A stretch of 64,000 nucleotides of DNA from Piscinibacter sp. (GCA_017983795.1 JAGOAS010000008.1:1-64000), one strand, 5' to 3'. Numbered from the stretch's first letter, positions 51,312 through 60,209 are shown. The notes: a model not told the origin generated them from the sequence alone. Program-made: numbers and translations.

Positions 51312-52790
51312 TCAGCGCGGGCGCCGCGCGGCGGTGCTGCTGGCGCGCGCGTTCAGCGCATTGGGGAAGTACAGCGCCGTGAGGCTGGCGGTGTGCACCG
51401 GCACGAAGGCCTCGCGCTGCGGCGTCTCGCCGCTGTAGCGGCGCCAGTCGCGCAGCCAGTGGATGTCGTCGCAGGTCTGCAGCAGGCCGAGCGTCTCGCG
51501 GTCGCCCACCAGGACGCCCTGCACGCGCAGGCCCAGCTCGCGGCGTGCGTCCTCCAGGTGCTGCAGCGTGGCCGGCGTGCAGCCGAACTCGCCGTCGCTG
51601 ACGATCAGCAGATCGGCGCTGCTCCAGCGCGCCTCGCGCACGCGCTGCACCGCGCGTTCGATGGGGGCCTGCACGTCGGTGCCGCCGTCGAAGCCCTGGC
51701 CGAGCAGCGCGAGCAGCGCATCCAGGCCCTCGTGCGGGCGCTTGGGCGGGCACAGCTCGCGCTCGACGATCTCGTCCGGCCCGCCGAAGGCGATCAGCAG
51801 GCAGCCGCGCTTCTCGCGCCGCGCGGTGCGCAGCGCTTCCAGCACCACCGCCTTGGCGATGTTCTCGGGCGCGCCGCGCATCGAGCCGCTGGTGTCGATG
51901 GCGAGGATCATGGGCCCGCGTTCGAGCCGCTGCGGCTGCGCCCCGCTGCGCTGGCGCGCGCGGCCCTGCGGGTCGGGCACGCGCTCGATCAGCAGCGCCT
52001 CGCTCTGGTAGGTGAGCAGCCGGCTCTCGGCCAGGCGCGCGCGCCACAGCTTGTGCAGCACCGGATGGCGGATCTGCATGGCCTCGCTGCCGAGCATGCG
52101 CTCGAGCCGGTCGGAGTGGCGTATGCCCATCAGCTCGCCGGGCGCGTCGGGCAGGCGCGTCTCGCGTTCGGCGAGCGGCAGCGCCGTGTCGCTCACCAGC
52201 GGCTGCGCGAGCGGCGCGGGCGGCCGCTCGGGATGATGGTGGGCGCGGCCGAGGCCGCGGATCAGCTCGACCAGCGGCTGCAGGTGCGCGAGCAGGGCGC
52301 CGAGCCGCTGCGCCTCGCGCCACTCGCGCGAGTTGAGCCGGCCGCGCAGCTCGTCCCAGCGCAGCTCGGCGAGGTCGCCCAGATCCTGCATCAGCGCGAG
52401 CGCTTCCTCCCAGCCGCTCTTCTCGAGCTGCCACTCGTCGCGGAAGGCTGCGGCGCTGGCGGCGATCGCCTCACTGCGGGCGAGCCGCGGCTGCCGCTCG
52501 ACGATGGTGTCGAGGTGCCAGCACAGCGTGCGCAGCACCTGCTCGGCGAGCGCCGGAACGCCGCGCGCGAGCGCCGGCAGCGCGAGCTCGCCCACGGCCT
52601 GGCGCATCGGCGCGAGCGCGTCGGCGTCGCCGAAATCGAGCGCCGCATCGGGCAGCCGGCCGTCGACGAGCGCTGCAAGCCAGCCGCGCACATGGTCGAG
52701 GCGCAGCGCGCTCTCGCCGCAGGCCGTCACCAGGGTCGGCAGCCACAGCTCGCGCGGCAGCGCGGCGAGGCGGTCGTAGGGTTCGTCCAC
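51312..52790 (-). CDS. viaA: ViaA-type VWA-domain protein
   Basis: 492 residues from GTG 52790, which follows the ravA stop by 14 bases with GAGAGG close upstream. A helical N-terminal half (DEPYDRLAALPRELWLPTLV) precedes a C-terminal von Willebrand A domain whose MIDAS motif DTSGS is at residues 299-303, with a further metal Asp in LLIVSDGEFG. E. coli ViaA is 483 residues. ViaA stimulates the ATPase RavA, and the pair modulates respiratory complexes and aminoglycoside sensitivity there. Open frame extends further upstream but lies within ravA. Confidence 0.88.
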   Translation of the reverse strand: MDEPYDRLAALPRELWLPTLVTACGESALRLDHVRGWLAALVDGRLPDAALDFGDADALAPMRQAVGELALPALARGVPALAEQVLRTLCWHLDTIVERQPRLARSEAIAASAAAFRDEWQLEKSGWEEALALMQDLGDLAELRWDELRGRLNSREWREAQRLGALLAHLQPLVELIRGLGRAHHHPERPPAPLAQPLVSDTALPLAERETRLPDAPGELMGIRHSDRLERMLGSEAMQIRHPVLHKLWRARLAESRLLTYQSEALLIERVPDPQGRARQRSGAQPQRLERGPMILAIDTSGSMRGAPENIAKAVVLEALRTARREKRGCLLIAFGGPDEIVERELCPPKRPHEGLDALLALLGQGFDGGTDVQAPIERAVQRVREARWSSADLLIVSDGEFGCTPATLQHLEDARRELGLRVQGVLVGDRETLGLLQTCDDIHWLRDWRRYSGETPQREAFVPVHTASLTALYFPNALNARASSTAARRPR

Positions 52791-52804
52791 GGCCTCTCGG
52801 GCTC

Positions 52805-54196
52805 TCAGGCGCCGAGTGCGATCGGCTCGGGCTCGGCCTGCGGCAGCGCTTCGTCCACCGGCAGCGCGGCGAAGCCCGCGCGCGCGGCGGCCAGCCGCGC
52901 GAGCAGGGCTTCGAGCACGGCCAGCGTGTGGCGGCGGTTGCCGAGCAGTTCGGCCGCCAGCGAAGGCGGCAGCCAGAGGCGGCCGGCGAGTGCGGCCTGC
53001 AGTGCCGCCAGTGCTTCGCGCAGATCGGCCAGCGGCGCGCTGGCACGCGCGGCCAGTTCGTCGAGCTGCGCCAGCCGCGCCGCCACGTGCACCGGGCTCC
53101 AGCGGCGCCGCAGCGCATCTTCCAGCGCGGTCGAGACGATGCGCAGCATGCCGCCCTCCTCGGCGCCGCCGATGGCGCGCGCCAGGGCCAGCTTGCCCGC
53201 GGCCTCCTCGCCGCCTTCGGCGGGCAGGGTGCGTTCGATCTCGAGCTGCTTCTCGAAGGCTTCGACGGCGCGCGTCAGCCAGGGCGCGTCTTCCGGGGCG
53301 GCTCGTGCCACCTCGCGCACGAACCACTCGGCCAGCGGCGCCACCTGCGCCGGCTGCGCGGCGATCACATAGGGCGCGAGCCAGAGGTCGAGCGGCTCGA
53401 CGCTGGCGCGGCCCTCGGTGAGTGCGGCGCTGCGCAGCAGGCCGACGAGCTGGCGCCAGCGCCGGTCCGACACCGCGATGGAGAGCGACTGCGCGAACGC
53501 ACGCAAGCCCGCCAGCGCGGCCAGCAGCGCCGGCGGCAGCGCGACGCGCTCGCGCGCCGCCAGCGTGGCGCGCAGCTCCTCGGCGGTGATGGGCTCGGCC
53601 ACGCCGGTATCGGCGCTGGCCTCGGCGGGCAGCACGAGCAGGGCCGCGAAGGCCGCGTCGCTCACCCCCGCCACCGGCACGCGCACCAGGAAGCGGTCGT
53701 GGAAGGCCATCAGCGCCTCCTCGGCCGGCACCTCGTTGGTGGCGCCCACCACGCTGATCAGCGGCACGCGCGCGCGCGCGCTGCCGTTGTCGAACTCGCG
53801 CTCGTTGAGCAAGGTGAGCAGCGCGTTGAGGATCGCCGAGTTGGCCTTGAAGACCTCGTCGAGGAAGGCGATGCTGGCCGTGGGCAGGTAGCCCTCGACG
53901 AGGCGCTCGTAGCGGTCGTGCTCGAGCGCCTTCAGCGAAAGCGGGCCGAACAGTTCTTCGGGTGTCGAGAAGCGCGTCAGCAGCCGCTCGAAGTAGCGCG
54001 CGCCGGCGAAGGCGCGGTGCAGGCGCCGCGCCAGCTCGCTCTTGGCGGTGCCGGGCGGGCCGATCAGCAGCACATGCTCGCCGGCCAGCGCGGCCAGCAG
54101 CGCCAGGCGCACCGCGGTGTCGCGCTCCAGCAGCCCGGCTTCGAGCCGGGCCAGCAGGGCGGAAAGTCGAGATCGGTCGGTCAGAGGGGCGTTCAC
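52805..54196 (-). CDS. ravA: RavA-type MoxR-family AAA+ ATPase
   Basis: 463 residues. Walker A GPPGTAKS at 46-53, Walker B IAFLDEVFKA, sensor block VVGATNEVPAEEALMAFHDRF, and an extended C-terminal part containing the LARA-like region. The frame FSTPEELFGPLSLKALEHDRY is typical of RavA. Gene order ravA-viaA is as in E. coli. It forms hexamers and probably acts as a chaperone for metal-cofactor respiratory enzymes. Confidence 0.9.
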   Translation of the reverse strand: MNAPLTDRSRLSALLARLEAGLLERDTAVRLALLAALAGEHVLLIGPPGTAKSELARRLHRAFAGARYFERLLTRFSTPEELFGPLSLKALEHDRYERLVEGYLPTASIAFLDEVFKANSAILNALLTLLNEREFDNGSARARVPLISVVGATNEVPAEEALMAFHDRFLVRVPVAGVSDAAFAALLVLPAEASADTGVAEPITAEELRATLAARERVALPPALLAALAGLRAFAQSLSIAVSDRRWRQLVGLLRSAALTEGRASVEPLDLWLAPYVIAAQPAQVAPLAEWFVREVARAAPEDAPWLTRAVEAFEKQLEIERTLPAEGGEEAAGKLALARAIGGAEEGGMLRIVSTALEDALRRRWSPVHVAARLAQLDELAARASAPLADLREALAALQAALAGRLWLPPSLAAELLGNRRHTLAVLEALLARLAAARAGFAALPVDEALPQAEPEPIALGA

Positions 54197-54200
54197 GCCC

Positions 54201-56381
54201 TCACTTGTACAGCACCTGCGGCAGCCACAGGCCGATCTGCGGGAACACGTAGAGCAGGAAGATCGCGATCACCTGGATGCCCATGAAGGGCAGCATGCCG
54301 GCGAAGATCTGGTTCAGCGTCACGTGCGGCGGGCTGACGCCCTTCAGGTAGAAGGCCGCCATCGCCACCGGCGGCGACAGGAAGGCCGTCTGCAGGTTCA
54401 GCGCGACGAGCAGGCCGAAGAACAGCGGATCGACACCGAAGTTGTCCAGCAGCGGGATGAAGATCGGCATGAAGATCACGATGATCTCGGTCCACTCCAG
54501 CGGCCAGCCGAGGACGAAGATGATCACCTGGCTGAGCAGCATGAACTGCGTCTTGGACAGGTTCATCGACAGCACCCACTTCTCGACCAGTTCCTGGCCG
54601 CCGAGCAGCGCGAAGGCGGCGGAGAAGATCGCCGAGCCGACGAACAGCCAGCACACCATCGCGCTGGTCTTGGCCGTCAGCAGCACCGACTCCTTGACCT
54701 CGGTCTTCAGTCCTGCCTGCCGGTAGGCGACGATCGCCCACAGGGCCACCCCGACCGACGCCGCAGAGCCCAGCGCCAGCGGCACCGGCGGTGCGCCGAA
54801 GCCTTCGTCGTGGGCGATGAACCAGCCGATCGCGAGCAGCGCCGGCGCCCACAGCAGCAGCCACAGCCCGAACACGCGGCGGCGCGAGCTGCGGTCGTTC
54901 TGCCCGCCGCGGCCGCCCAGCACCGCGTAGATCGAGGCCAGCAGGTAGCCGCCGAAGGCGCCCACGGCCGCCGCCTCGGTCGGCGTGGCCAGGCCGAGCA
55001 CGATGGAGCCCAGCACCGCCAGGATGAGCACCACGAGCGGGAAGAAGCTGCCGAGCAGCATCTTGAACACCTCGAGCCGCTGGAAGCTGAGCACGGCGTA
55101 GAACAGCGCGAGTGCGAGCGCGGCGGCCCCGAGGCCGATCCAGAGTCCCGTGGTGGCGGGCGTGCGGGGCGCAACGGTGCCCTGCGTCGCGCCCGCGGCC
55201 GTGCCGCTGGCCCCCGGCGGCTCGCTCACGCCGGCCGGCGCGGCCCCCGGAGGTTCCTTCACGCCTTCGTCCGCACCCGGCGGCGCCTTCAGGCCGTCGG
55301 CAGCGGGCGGCTCCTGCAGGCCGCCGGAGGTGCCCGGAGGTTCCTGCAGGCCACCCATCGCGGCAGGCTCCTTCAAGCTGCCCGGCGGCTCGGCCACGCC
55401 GCCGCCGCTGCTGGCGGCCGCCGGCGCATTGGCCAGATCGGCCGGCTTGGTGTTGAGGTGCCAGGCCGTGAAGGCGGCGACGGCGAATACCAGCGCCGGC
55501 AGCAGCGTCACCGCGAGCTGGCGCCGCGCGAAGTCCGGCGACACGCCGGCCACTGTGCCGCCCGCGGCCTTCAGCAGCGAGGGCAGGGCGCGCTTTGCGC
55601 CGCTGCGCTCGAGCGTCTCCAGCGGGGCGGGCAGCGGCACGTAGCGCTGCTCGGCCGACAGCGGCGGCATCAGCGAGGGCTTCAGCTTGGCCAGGATGAT
55701 GACGTAGACGATGTACAGGCCGGCCAGCATCAGCCCGGGGAAGAAGGCGCCGGCATAGAGCTGCACCACCGACACGCCGGCAGTGGCGCCGTAGACGATC
55801 AGCATCACCGAAGGCGGGATCAGAATGCCCAGGCAGCCGCCCGCGGTGATCGCGCCGGCGGAGATCTTCACGTCGTAGCCGCCCTTGAGCATCTGCGGCA
55901 TGGCCAGCAGGCCCATCAGCGTGACGACCGCGCCGACGATGCCGGTGGCCGTGGCGAACACCGCGCAGGTGAACAGCGTGGCCACCGCCAGCGAGCCCGG
56001 CACGCGCGCCAGCGCGAGGTGCAGCGAGCGGAACAGCTTGTCGATCAGATTGGCGCGCTCGACCAGGTAGCCCATGAAGACGAACAGCGGGATCGAGATC
56101 AGCACGTCGTTGCTCATCACCTTGAAGGCGGCCTGCACCATCAGGTCGAGCGCCTTCGTGGTGTCGCGTTCGTAGGCCAGCCAGGTGAACACCATGCCCA
56201 TGCCCATCAGCGTGAACGCCGTGGGGAAGCCCAGCATGATGGCCACCACCACCAGCGCCAGCATGGTCAGGCCGAGGTGGCCGTTGGTGATCTTCTCGAC
56301 CGACAGCAGCATCCAAAGGTTGCCGGCGATGATGATGGCCATCAGGATCAGGCCGAACCAGAGTTCCTTGCGAATCTTCAC
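54201..56381 (-). CDS. TRAP transporter large permease (DctM) with central Pro-rich insertion
   Basis: 726 residues from GTG 56381, whose codon overlaps the dctQ-like stop (GTGA). The first part (1-240) and last part (from about 410) are the usual DctM membrane blocks, including TCAVFATATGIVGAVVTLMG, GAITAGGCLGILIPPSVMLI, GLATPTEAAAVGAFG and FLSPPVAMAAFYLKGV. Between them are two extra hydrophobic helices around a loop (about 329-395) of repeated EPPG units. Ordinary DctM is about 430 residues and the long variants about 620. It imports its substrate with Na+ or H+ using a periplasmic binding protein. Confidence 0.9.
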   Translation of the reverse strand: MKIRKELWFGLILMAIIIAGNLWMLLSVEKITNGHLGLTMLALVVVAIMLGFPTAFTLMGMGMVFTWLAYERDTTKALDLMVQAAFKVMSNDVLISIPLFVFMGYLVERANLIDKLFRSLHLALARVPGSLAVATLFTCAVFATATGIVGAVVTLMGLLAMPQMLKGGYDVKISAGAITAGGCLGILIPPSVMLIVYGATAGVSVVQLYAGAFFPGLMLAGLYIVYVIILAKLKPSLMPPLSAEQRYVPLPAPLETLERSGAKRALPSLLKAAGGTVAGVSPDFARRQLAVTLLPALVFAVAAFTAWHLNTKPADLANAPAAASSGGGVAEPPGSLKEPAAMGGLQEPPGTSGGLQEPPAADGLKAPPGADEGVKEPPGAAPAGVSEPPGASGTAAGATQGTVAPRTPATTGLWIGLGAAALALALFYAVLSFQRLEVFKMLLGSFFPLVVLILAVLGSIVLGLATPTEAAAVGAFGGYLLASIYAVLGGRGGQNDRSSRRRVFGLWLLLWAPALLAIGWFIAHDEGFGAPPVPLALGSAASVGVALWAIVAYRQAGLKTEVKESVLLTAKTSAMVCWLFVGSAIFSAAFALLGGQELVEKWVLSMNLSKTQFMLLSQVIIFVLGWPLEWTEIIVIFMPIFIPLLDNFGVDPLFFGLLVALNLQTAFLSPPVAMAAFYLKGVSPPHVTLNQIFAGMLPFMGIQVIAIFLLYVFPQIGLWLPQVLYK
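55198..55398 (-). repeat. Coding repeat: EPPG units in the DctM loop
   Basis: About seven imperfect units of 9-11 codons with the pattern [LV]-[KQS]-[EA]-PP-[GA]-x-x-x-G, for example LQEPPGTSGG, LKAPPGADEG and VKEPPGAAPAG. They form residues 329-395 of the large permease, between two added membrane helices. Confidence 0.85.
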
Positions 56382-57001
56382 TTCGTGCTCCCGGCCTCGT
56401 GCGTCACGTACTTGTCGAGCGCGGCGATGTCCTCGTCCTTCACGTGCACCATCTCCTTGAGCTTGTCGACGTCGACCTCTTCCACGTCCGCCTCGCGCGA
56501 GGGCCAGTCGCCGTCGCGCAGGCACTGGATGCAACGCACGATCTCGACGATGCCCTGCAGCAGCAGCATGCCGCCGGCGATCGGGATGACGAACTTGAAC
56601 GGGTACAGCGGCAGCGGCGTGGCCGAGAAGGTCTGCTCACGGATCGCGAGCGCCTCGTTGGCGTAGTTCCAGCCCGCCCAGGTGAGCGCGACGATGCCGG
56701 GCAGGAAGAACACGATGTACAGCAGCAGGTCGAAGGTGGCCTGCGTGCGCGGCTCGAAGAAGCCGTAGAGCACGTCGCCGCGCACGTGGCCGTTCTTCGC
56801 CAGCGTGTAGGCGCCGGCCATCATGAACAGCGTGCCGTACAGCATGATCTGGACGTTCAGGTTCCAGTCGTGCGGGTTGTTGAGCACGTAGCGCGAGAAC
56901 ACCTCGTAGGTGATCAGCACGGTGAGCCCGACGATGAGCCAGCTGAACAGCTGGCCCAGCCAGGTGGAGAGGCGGTCGACCGCGAGTAGTAGTTGTTGCA
57001 T
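56378..57001 (-). CDS. TRAP transporter small permease (DctQ)
   Basis: 207 residues with four membrane helices and the DctQ blocks FSWLIVGLTVLITYEVFSRY, DWNLNVQIMLYGTLFMMAGAY and NGHVRGDVLYGF. The C-terminal tail (about 165-207) is acidic and cytoplasmic. It couples the binding protein to the large permease. The stop overlaps the start of the large permease gene. Confidence 0.93.
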   Translation of the reverse strand: MQQLLLAVDRLSTWLGQLFSWLIVGLTVLITYEVFSRYVLNNPHDWNLNVQIMLYGTLFMMAGAYTLAKNGHVRGDVLYGFFEPRTQATFDLLLYIVFFLPGIVALTWAGWNYANEALAIREQTFSATPLPLYPFKFVIPIAGGMLLLQGIVEIVRCIQCLRDGDWPSREADVEEVDVDKLKEMVHVKDEDIAALDKYVTHEAGSTK

Positions 57002-57032
57002 GGACAGTTCCCCGCGACGGGTACACAGACAA

Positions 57033-57067
57033 AGGGCTGCCGGCCGATTCGCGCGGCCGGCAGCCCT
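57033..57067 (-). terminator. Intercistronic hairpin between dctP and dctQ
   Basis: AGGGCTGCCGGCC (57033-57045) and GGCCGGCAGCCCT (57055-57067) form a perfect 13-bp stem with a nine-base loop. On the transcribed strand only a TTTG follows, so it looks like a partial terminator or RNA-protecting hairpin, not a full stop. It sits between the binding-protein stop (57089) and the small-permease start (57001). Confidence 0.85.
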
Positions 57068-57088
57068 GGGGGCCTCGGTCCGGGCCGC

Positions 57089-58201
57089 TTACTTCTTGCC
57101 GAAGTAGTGGTTGTAGGCCATCTTGAAATCGACCATGTAGTCGTTCTGCCAGGGGATCACGCGCTGCGCATAGGCCTTCTGCGAGTCGAGCACCTTCTTG
57201 AAGATCGCGTTCTCGCCGGCCTTCTTGGCGATCACCTTGTCCCAGGCGTCGAGCTGCGCGCGCAGGATGGCGTCGGGCGTCTTGTAGAAGTTGACGCCGG
57301 ACTTCTTCAGCTCCTGGTAGTCCTTCGAGTTGCGCTCGATGGCCTTCCAGCTCATGTCGGCGCTCGAGGCCTCGACGGCCACGTCGATCGCCTTCTTCAG
57401 CTCGCCCGGCAGGCCGTTGTACTTCGGGCCGTTGAAGAGAATCTCGAACTGCTCGCCGCTCTGGTGGAAGCTCTGCAGCATGCAGTTCTTGGCCACGTCG
57501 GCGAAGCCGAGCACGCGGTCGGAGCTGGCGTTGTTGAACTCGGCCGCGTCGATCAGGCCGCGGTCGAGCGCCGGCACGATCTCGCCGCCGGGCAGCGGGT
57601 TGACGGCCGCGCCGAGTTCGGTGAAGACGTCGACCGCGAGGCCGACGGTGCGGTACTTCAGGCCCTTGAGATCCTCGACGCGCGCGATCGGCTTCTTGAA
57701 CCAGCCCAGCGGCTGCGTCGGCATCGGGCCGTAGAGGAAGGACTTCACGTCCAGGCCGAGCGTCTTGTAGATCTCGATGAGCAGCGCCTCGCCGCCGCCG
57801 TAGTAGTGCCAGGCCAGCACCATGTTCGGGTCCATGCCGAAGGCCGGGCCCGAGCCCCACAGCGCCAGCGCCGAGTTCTTGCCGTAGTGGTAGGCCACCA
57901 CGCCGTGGCCGCCGTCGAGCGTGCCCTTGGCCACCGCCTCGAGCAGCTGGAAGGCCGGCACCACCGCGCCGGCGGGCAGCACCTCGATCTTCAGGCGGCT
58001 GCCCGCCATGTCGTTGACCTTCTTGGCGAAGTCGTTGGCGTACTCGTGGAAGATGTCCTTGGCGGGCCAGGTGCTCTGGAAGCGCAGCGTGGTGGTCTGT
58101 GCGTTCGACACCATCGGTGCGGCCATCGCGCCGGCGGCCACGGTGCTGGTGGCGGCGGACTTCAGGAAGCGGCGGCGCGGTGCAGGCGTGGGCTTGCTCA
58201 T
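57089..58201 (-). CDS. TRAP transporter solute-binding protein (DctP, 2-oxoacid-type)
   Basis: 370 residues from ATG 58201 with GGAGA upstream. A twin-arginine signal RRRFLKSA leads to cleavage near residue 34 (SNA). Body motifs are LRFQSTWPAKD, LEAVAKGTLDGGHGVVAYHY, AWHYYGGGEALL and ALDRGLIDAAEFNN, close to TakP-like 2-oxoacid binders that use a Tyr/Trp-rich pocket and sometimes Na+. First gene of the operon; the hairpin after it would raise its level relative to the permeases. Confidence 0.92.
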   Translation of the reverse strand: MSKPTPAPRRRFLKSAATSTVAAGAMAAPMVSNAQTTTLRFQSTWPAKDIFHEYANDFAKKVNDMAGSRLKIEVLPAGAVVPAFQLLEAVAKGTLDGGHGVVAYHYGKNSALALWGSGPAFGMDPNMVLAWHYYGGGEALLIEIYKTLGLDVKSFLYGPMPTQPLGWFKKPIARVEDLKGLKYRTVGLAVDVFTELGAAVNPLPGGEIVPALDRGLIDAAEFNNASSDRVLGFADVAKNCMLQSFHQSGEQFEILFNGPKYNGLPGELKKAIDVAVEASSADMSWKAIERNSKDYQELKKSGVNFYKTPDAILRAQLDAWDKVIAKKAGENAIFKKVLDSQKAYAQRVIPWQNDYMVDFKMAYNHYFGKK

Positions 58202-58353
58202 CGAGAGTCTCCGTTGTGTTCGTTGGGAAGATCGAGTGGCGCGCTGCGCGGGCGGCGCGCCGTGAACCTGTCGACAAGCTGTCAACGTCCGCATCGAGGC
58301 GGGCCGCAACAACTGGGTAAAACCCTTCGACAATCGGCCGCATCGCAGCGCGA

Positions 58354-58374
58354 AAGTCGATTCAGTTTCGACTT
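58354..58374. promoter_or_regulatory. Candidate operator in the divergent dctP-dgoA gap
   Basis: AAGTCGA and TCGACTT are perfect inverted 7-base arms with a seven-base spacer, 33 bases upstream of the aldolase start. The gap of 205 bases also has TGTCGACA (58269-58276) and a TTGACA on the minus strand (58282-58277). A local regulator could bind here, but no regulator gene is adjacent. Confidence 0.42.
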
Positions 58375-58406
58375 GGCTGCAAAGGTCCGCATCACCTGTT
58401 CAGAAC

Positions 58407-59030
58407 ATGGACAAGCTCGCCCCGATTCCCGCGCTGCCGCTGGTGGCAATCCTGCGCGGCCTCGAACCCGAGCGCGCCGCCGAGGTCGCGCAGACGCTGT
58501 TCGACGCCGGCCTGCGCATCGTCGAGGTGCCGCTCAATCGCCCTGGCGCGCTGCAGGCGATTGCGACCATCGTGCGCATGGCGCCGCGTGATGCGCTGGT
58601 CGGCGGCGGCACGATGCTCTCGGCCGCCGATGTCGACGCGGTGCATGCGGCCGGCGGCCGGCTGATGGTGGCGCCGAACTGCGATGCCGCGGTGATCGCA
58701 CGTGCGCGCCAGCTCGGCATGCTGGCCATGCCCGGCGTGGCCACGCCGAGCGAGGCCTTCGCCGCGCTGGCGGCCGGCGCGCATGCGCTCAAGCTGTTTC
58801 CCGCCGAGGTGATCGGCACGGCCGGGCTGAAGGCATTCGCCTCGGTGCTGCCCGCAGGCACCGGGCTGTGGCCGGTGGGCAGCATCACGCCGGGCAGCCT
58901 CGCGGCCTGGCGCGCCGCCGGTGCCGCCGGCGCGGGCATCGGCAGCCAGATCTTCACGCCGGACTTGCCGATCGCGCAGATCGGCGAGCGTGCACGCGCC
59001 TTCGCTGCCGCCTCGGCCGCGGCTCACTGA
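58407..59030 (+). CDS. dgoA: 2-dehydro-3-deoxy-6-phosphogalactonate (KDPGal) aldolase
   Basis: 207 residues of the class I KDPG/KDPGal aldolase family. The catalytic Lys is in ALKLFPAEVIG, the catalytic Glu in RIVEVPLNRPGAL, and the phosphate loop in VGGGTMLSAADVDA and VGSITPGSLAAW. The ...VEVPLNRPGAL... block fits DgoA (KDPGal) better than Eda (KDPG), where PL(NR)P is usually TLR-type. It cleaves a keto-deoxy sugar phosphate to pyruvate and glyceraldehyde 3-phosphate. It is alone on its strand; its last seven bases overlap the convergent yceI gene. Confidence 0.85.
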   Translation: MDKLAPIPALPLVAILRGLEPERAAEVAQTLFDAGLRIVEVPLNRPGALQAIATIVRMAPRDALVGGGTMLSAADVDAVHAAGGRLMVAPNCDAAVIARARQLGMLAMPGVATPSEAFAALAAGAHALKLFPAEVIGTAGLKAFASVLPAGTGLWPVGSITPGSLAAWRAAGAAGAGIGSQIFTPDLPIAQIGERARAFAAASAAAH

Positions 59031-59593
59031 TCGCGGATCGCCTCCACCTGCACCAGCAGGCGCACGCGGTCGGCCACCAGCGGCAGGCCGAAGCTCATGC
59101 CGAAGTCGCTGCGGCGCAGCTCGGCCTCGAAGTCGCCGCCGCACCAGTCGCGCTTGACGATCGGGTGCACCGCGCAGGAGAAGCTCGTCGCGCGCAGCGC
59201 CAGCGGCCGGCTGATGCCGCGCAGCGTGAACTCGCCGCGCACCTCGCGCAGCGCATCACCCTCGAAGACAAAGTTGCGCGCGACGAAGTACGCCTCGGGA
59301 TAGGCCTCGCTGGCGAACAGGTCACCCTGGCGCAGGCGGCTGTCGAGCACCGGCAGGCCGGTGCTGACGATGCGCGTCGGGATCGTGAGCGAGACCTCGC
59401 CGCGCTGCGCCGAGCGGTCGAGCGCGGCGACGCCATCCAGCGGGCCGAAGCGGCCGCGCAGCGTCGCCGTGCCGAAGTGCATCACCTCGAAGTGCACGAA
59501 GCTGTGCGTGGGGTCGAGGCGGTAGCCCACCGGCTGGGCGCCGGCGGCCAGCGCGGCCCCGGCAGCTGCAGCCGCGAGCAGGGCGCGCTTCAT
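59024..59593 (-). CDS. YceI-family periplasmic protein, paralogue 1
   Basis: 189 residues. A signal peptide (about 1-20) precedes the YceI beta-barrel: YRLDPTHSFVHFEVMHFGTATL, GRFGPLDG and FTLRGISRPLALRA. Closely similar in layout to the next gene, including the Cys-containing block CGGDFEAEL and the QVEAI tail. YceI proteins bind isoprenoid quinones or other lipids. Third of three tandem paralogues, which lie behind a cytochrome b561 gene. Confidence 0.93.
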   Translation of the reverse strand: MKRALLAAAAAGAALAAGAQPVGYRLDPTHSFVHFEVMHFGTATLRGRFGPLDGVAALDRSAQRGEVSLTIPTRIVSTGLPVLDSRLRQGDLFASEAYPEAYFVARNFVFEGDALREVRGEFTLRGISRPLALRATSFSCAVHPIVKRDWCGGDFEAELRRSDFGMSFGLPLVADRVRLLVQVEAIRDQ

Positions 59594-59610
59594 CGCAGGG
59601 GCTTTCGCGC

Positions 59611-60177
59611 TTACTGCTTGATCGCCTCGATCTGGATCAGCAGGCGGATGTTGTCGGGGATGCCCGGCAGGCCGTAGGCCATGCCCCACTGGCTGCGCGC
59701 GATGGTGGTCTCGAAGTCGCCGCCGCAGACCTCGCGCTTGAGCATCGGGCTCTGGTAGCAGTTGAAGTTGCTGGCCTTGAGCGTGACCGGGTTGCTCTTG
59801 CCCATCATGGTCAGCGCGCCCGCCACCTCGGTGACCTTGTCGCCGTCGAACACGAACTTGTCGGCGACGAAGGTCGCGCTCGGGTTGGCGGCGGCGTCGA
59901 AGAAGTCCTTGCTCTTCAGGTGGCCGTCGAGCGGGCCCACGCCGGTGCTCACCGAGGCCATGTCGATCGCGATCTGGGCCTTGCCGCTCTTGCCGGCGCG
60001 GTCGAACTGCACCGTGCCTTCCTTGCGGTCGAAGCGGCCGCGCAGCGTCGAGGTGCCGAAGTGCTTGGCCTCGAAGGTCACGAAGGTGTGCGTCGGGTCG
60101 ATGCTGTAGGTGGCGCTCTGCGCCTGGGCGAAGCCGGCGGCGGCCAGCAGGGCCGTGGCGAGCAGGGTCTTGGTCAT
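59611..60177 (-). CDS. YceI-family periplasmic protein, paralogue 2
   Basis: 188 residues; signal peptide to about residue 20 (AQAQ), then SIDPTHTFVTFEAKHFGTSTL, GRFDRKEGTV, CGGDFETTI and terminal QIEAI. It is clearly the nearest relative of paralogue 1, seen in the shared HFGTxTLRGRF and CGGDFE blocks, so these two probably arose by tandem duplication. Two cysteines (CYQ and CGG) could form a disulfide. Confidence 0.94.
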   Translation of the reverse strand: MTKTLLATALLAAAGFAQAQSATYSIDPTHTFVTFEAKHFGTSTLRGRFDRKEGTVQFDRAGKSGKAQIAIDMASVSTGVGPLDGHLKSKDFFDAAANPSATFVADKFVFDGDKVTEVAGALTMMGKSNPVTLKASNFNCYQSPMLKREVCGGDFETTIARSQWGMAYGLPGIPDNIRLLIQIEAIKQ

Positions 60178-60209
60178 GGTCTTCCTCTCCTTGGGGGCTT
60201 GGTTGGAAA

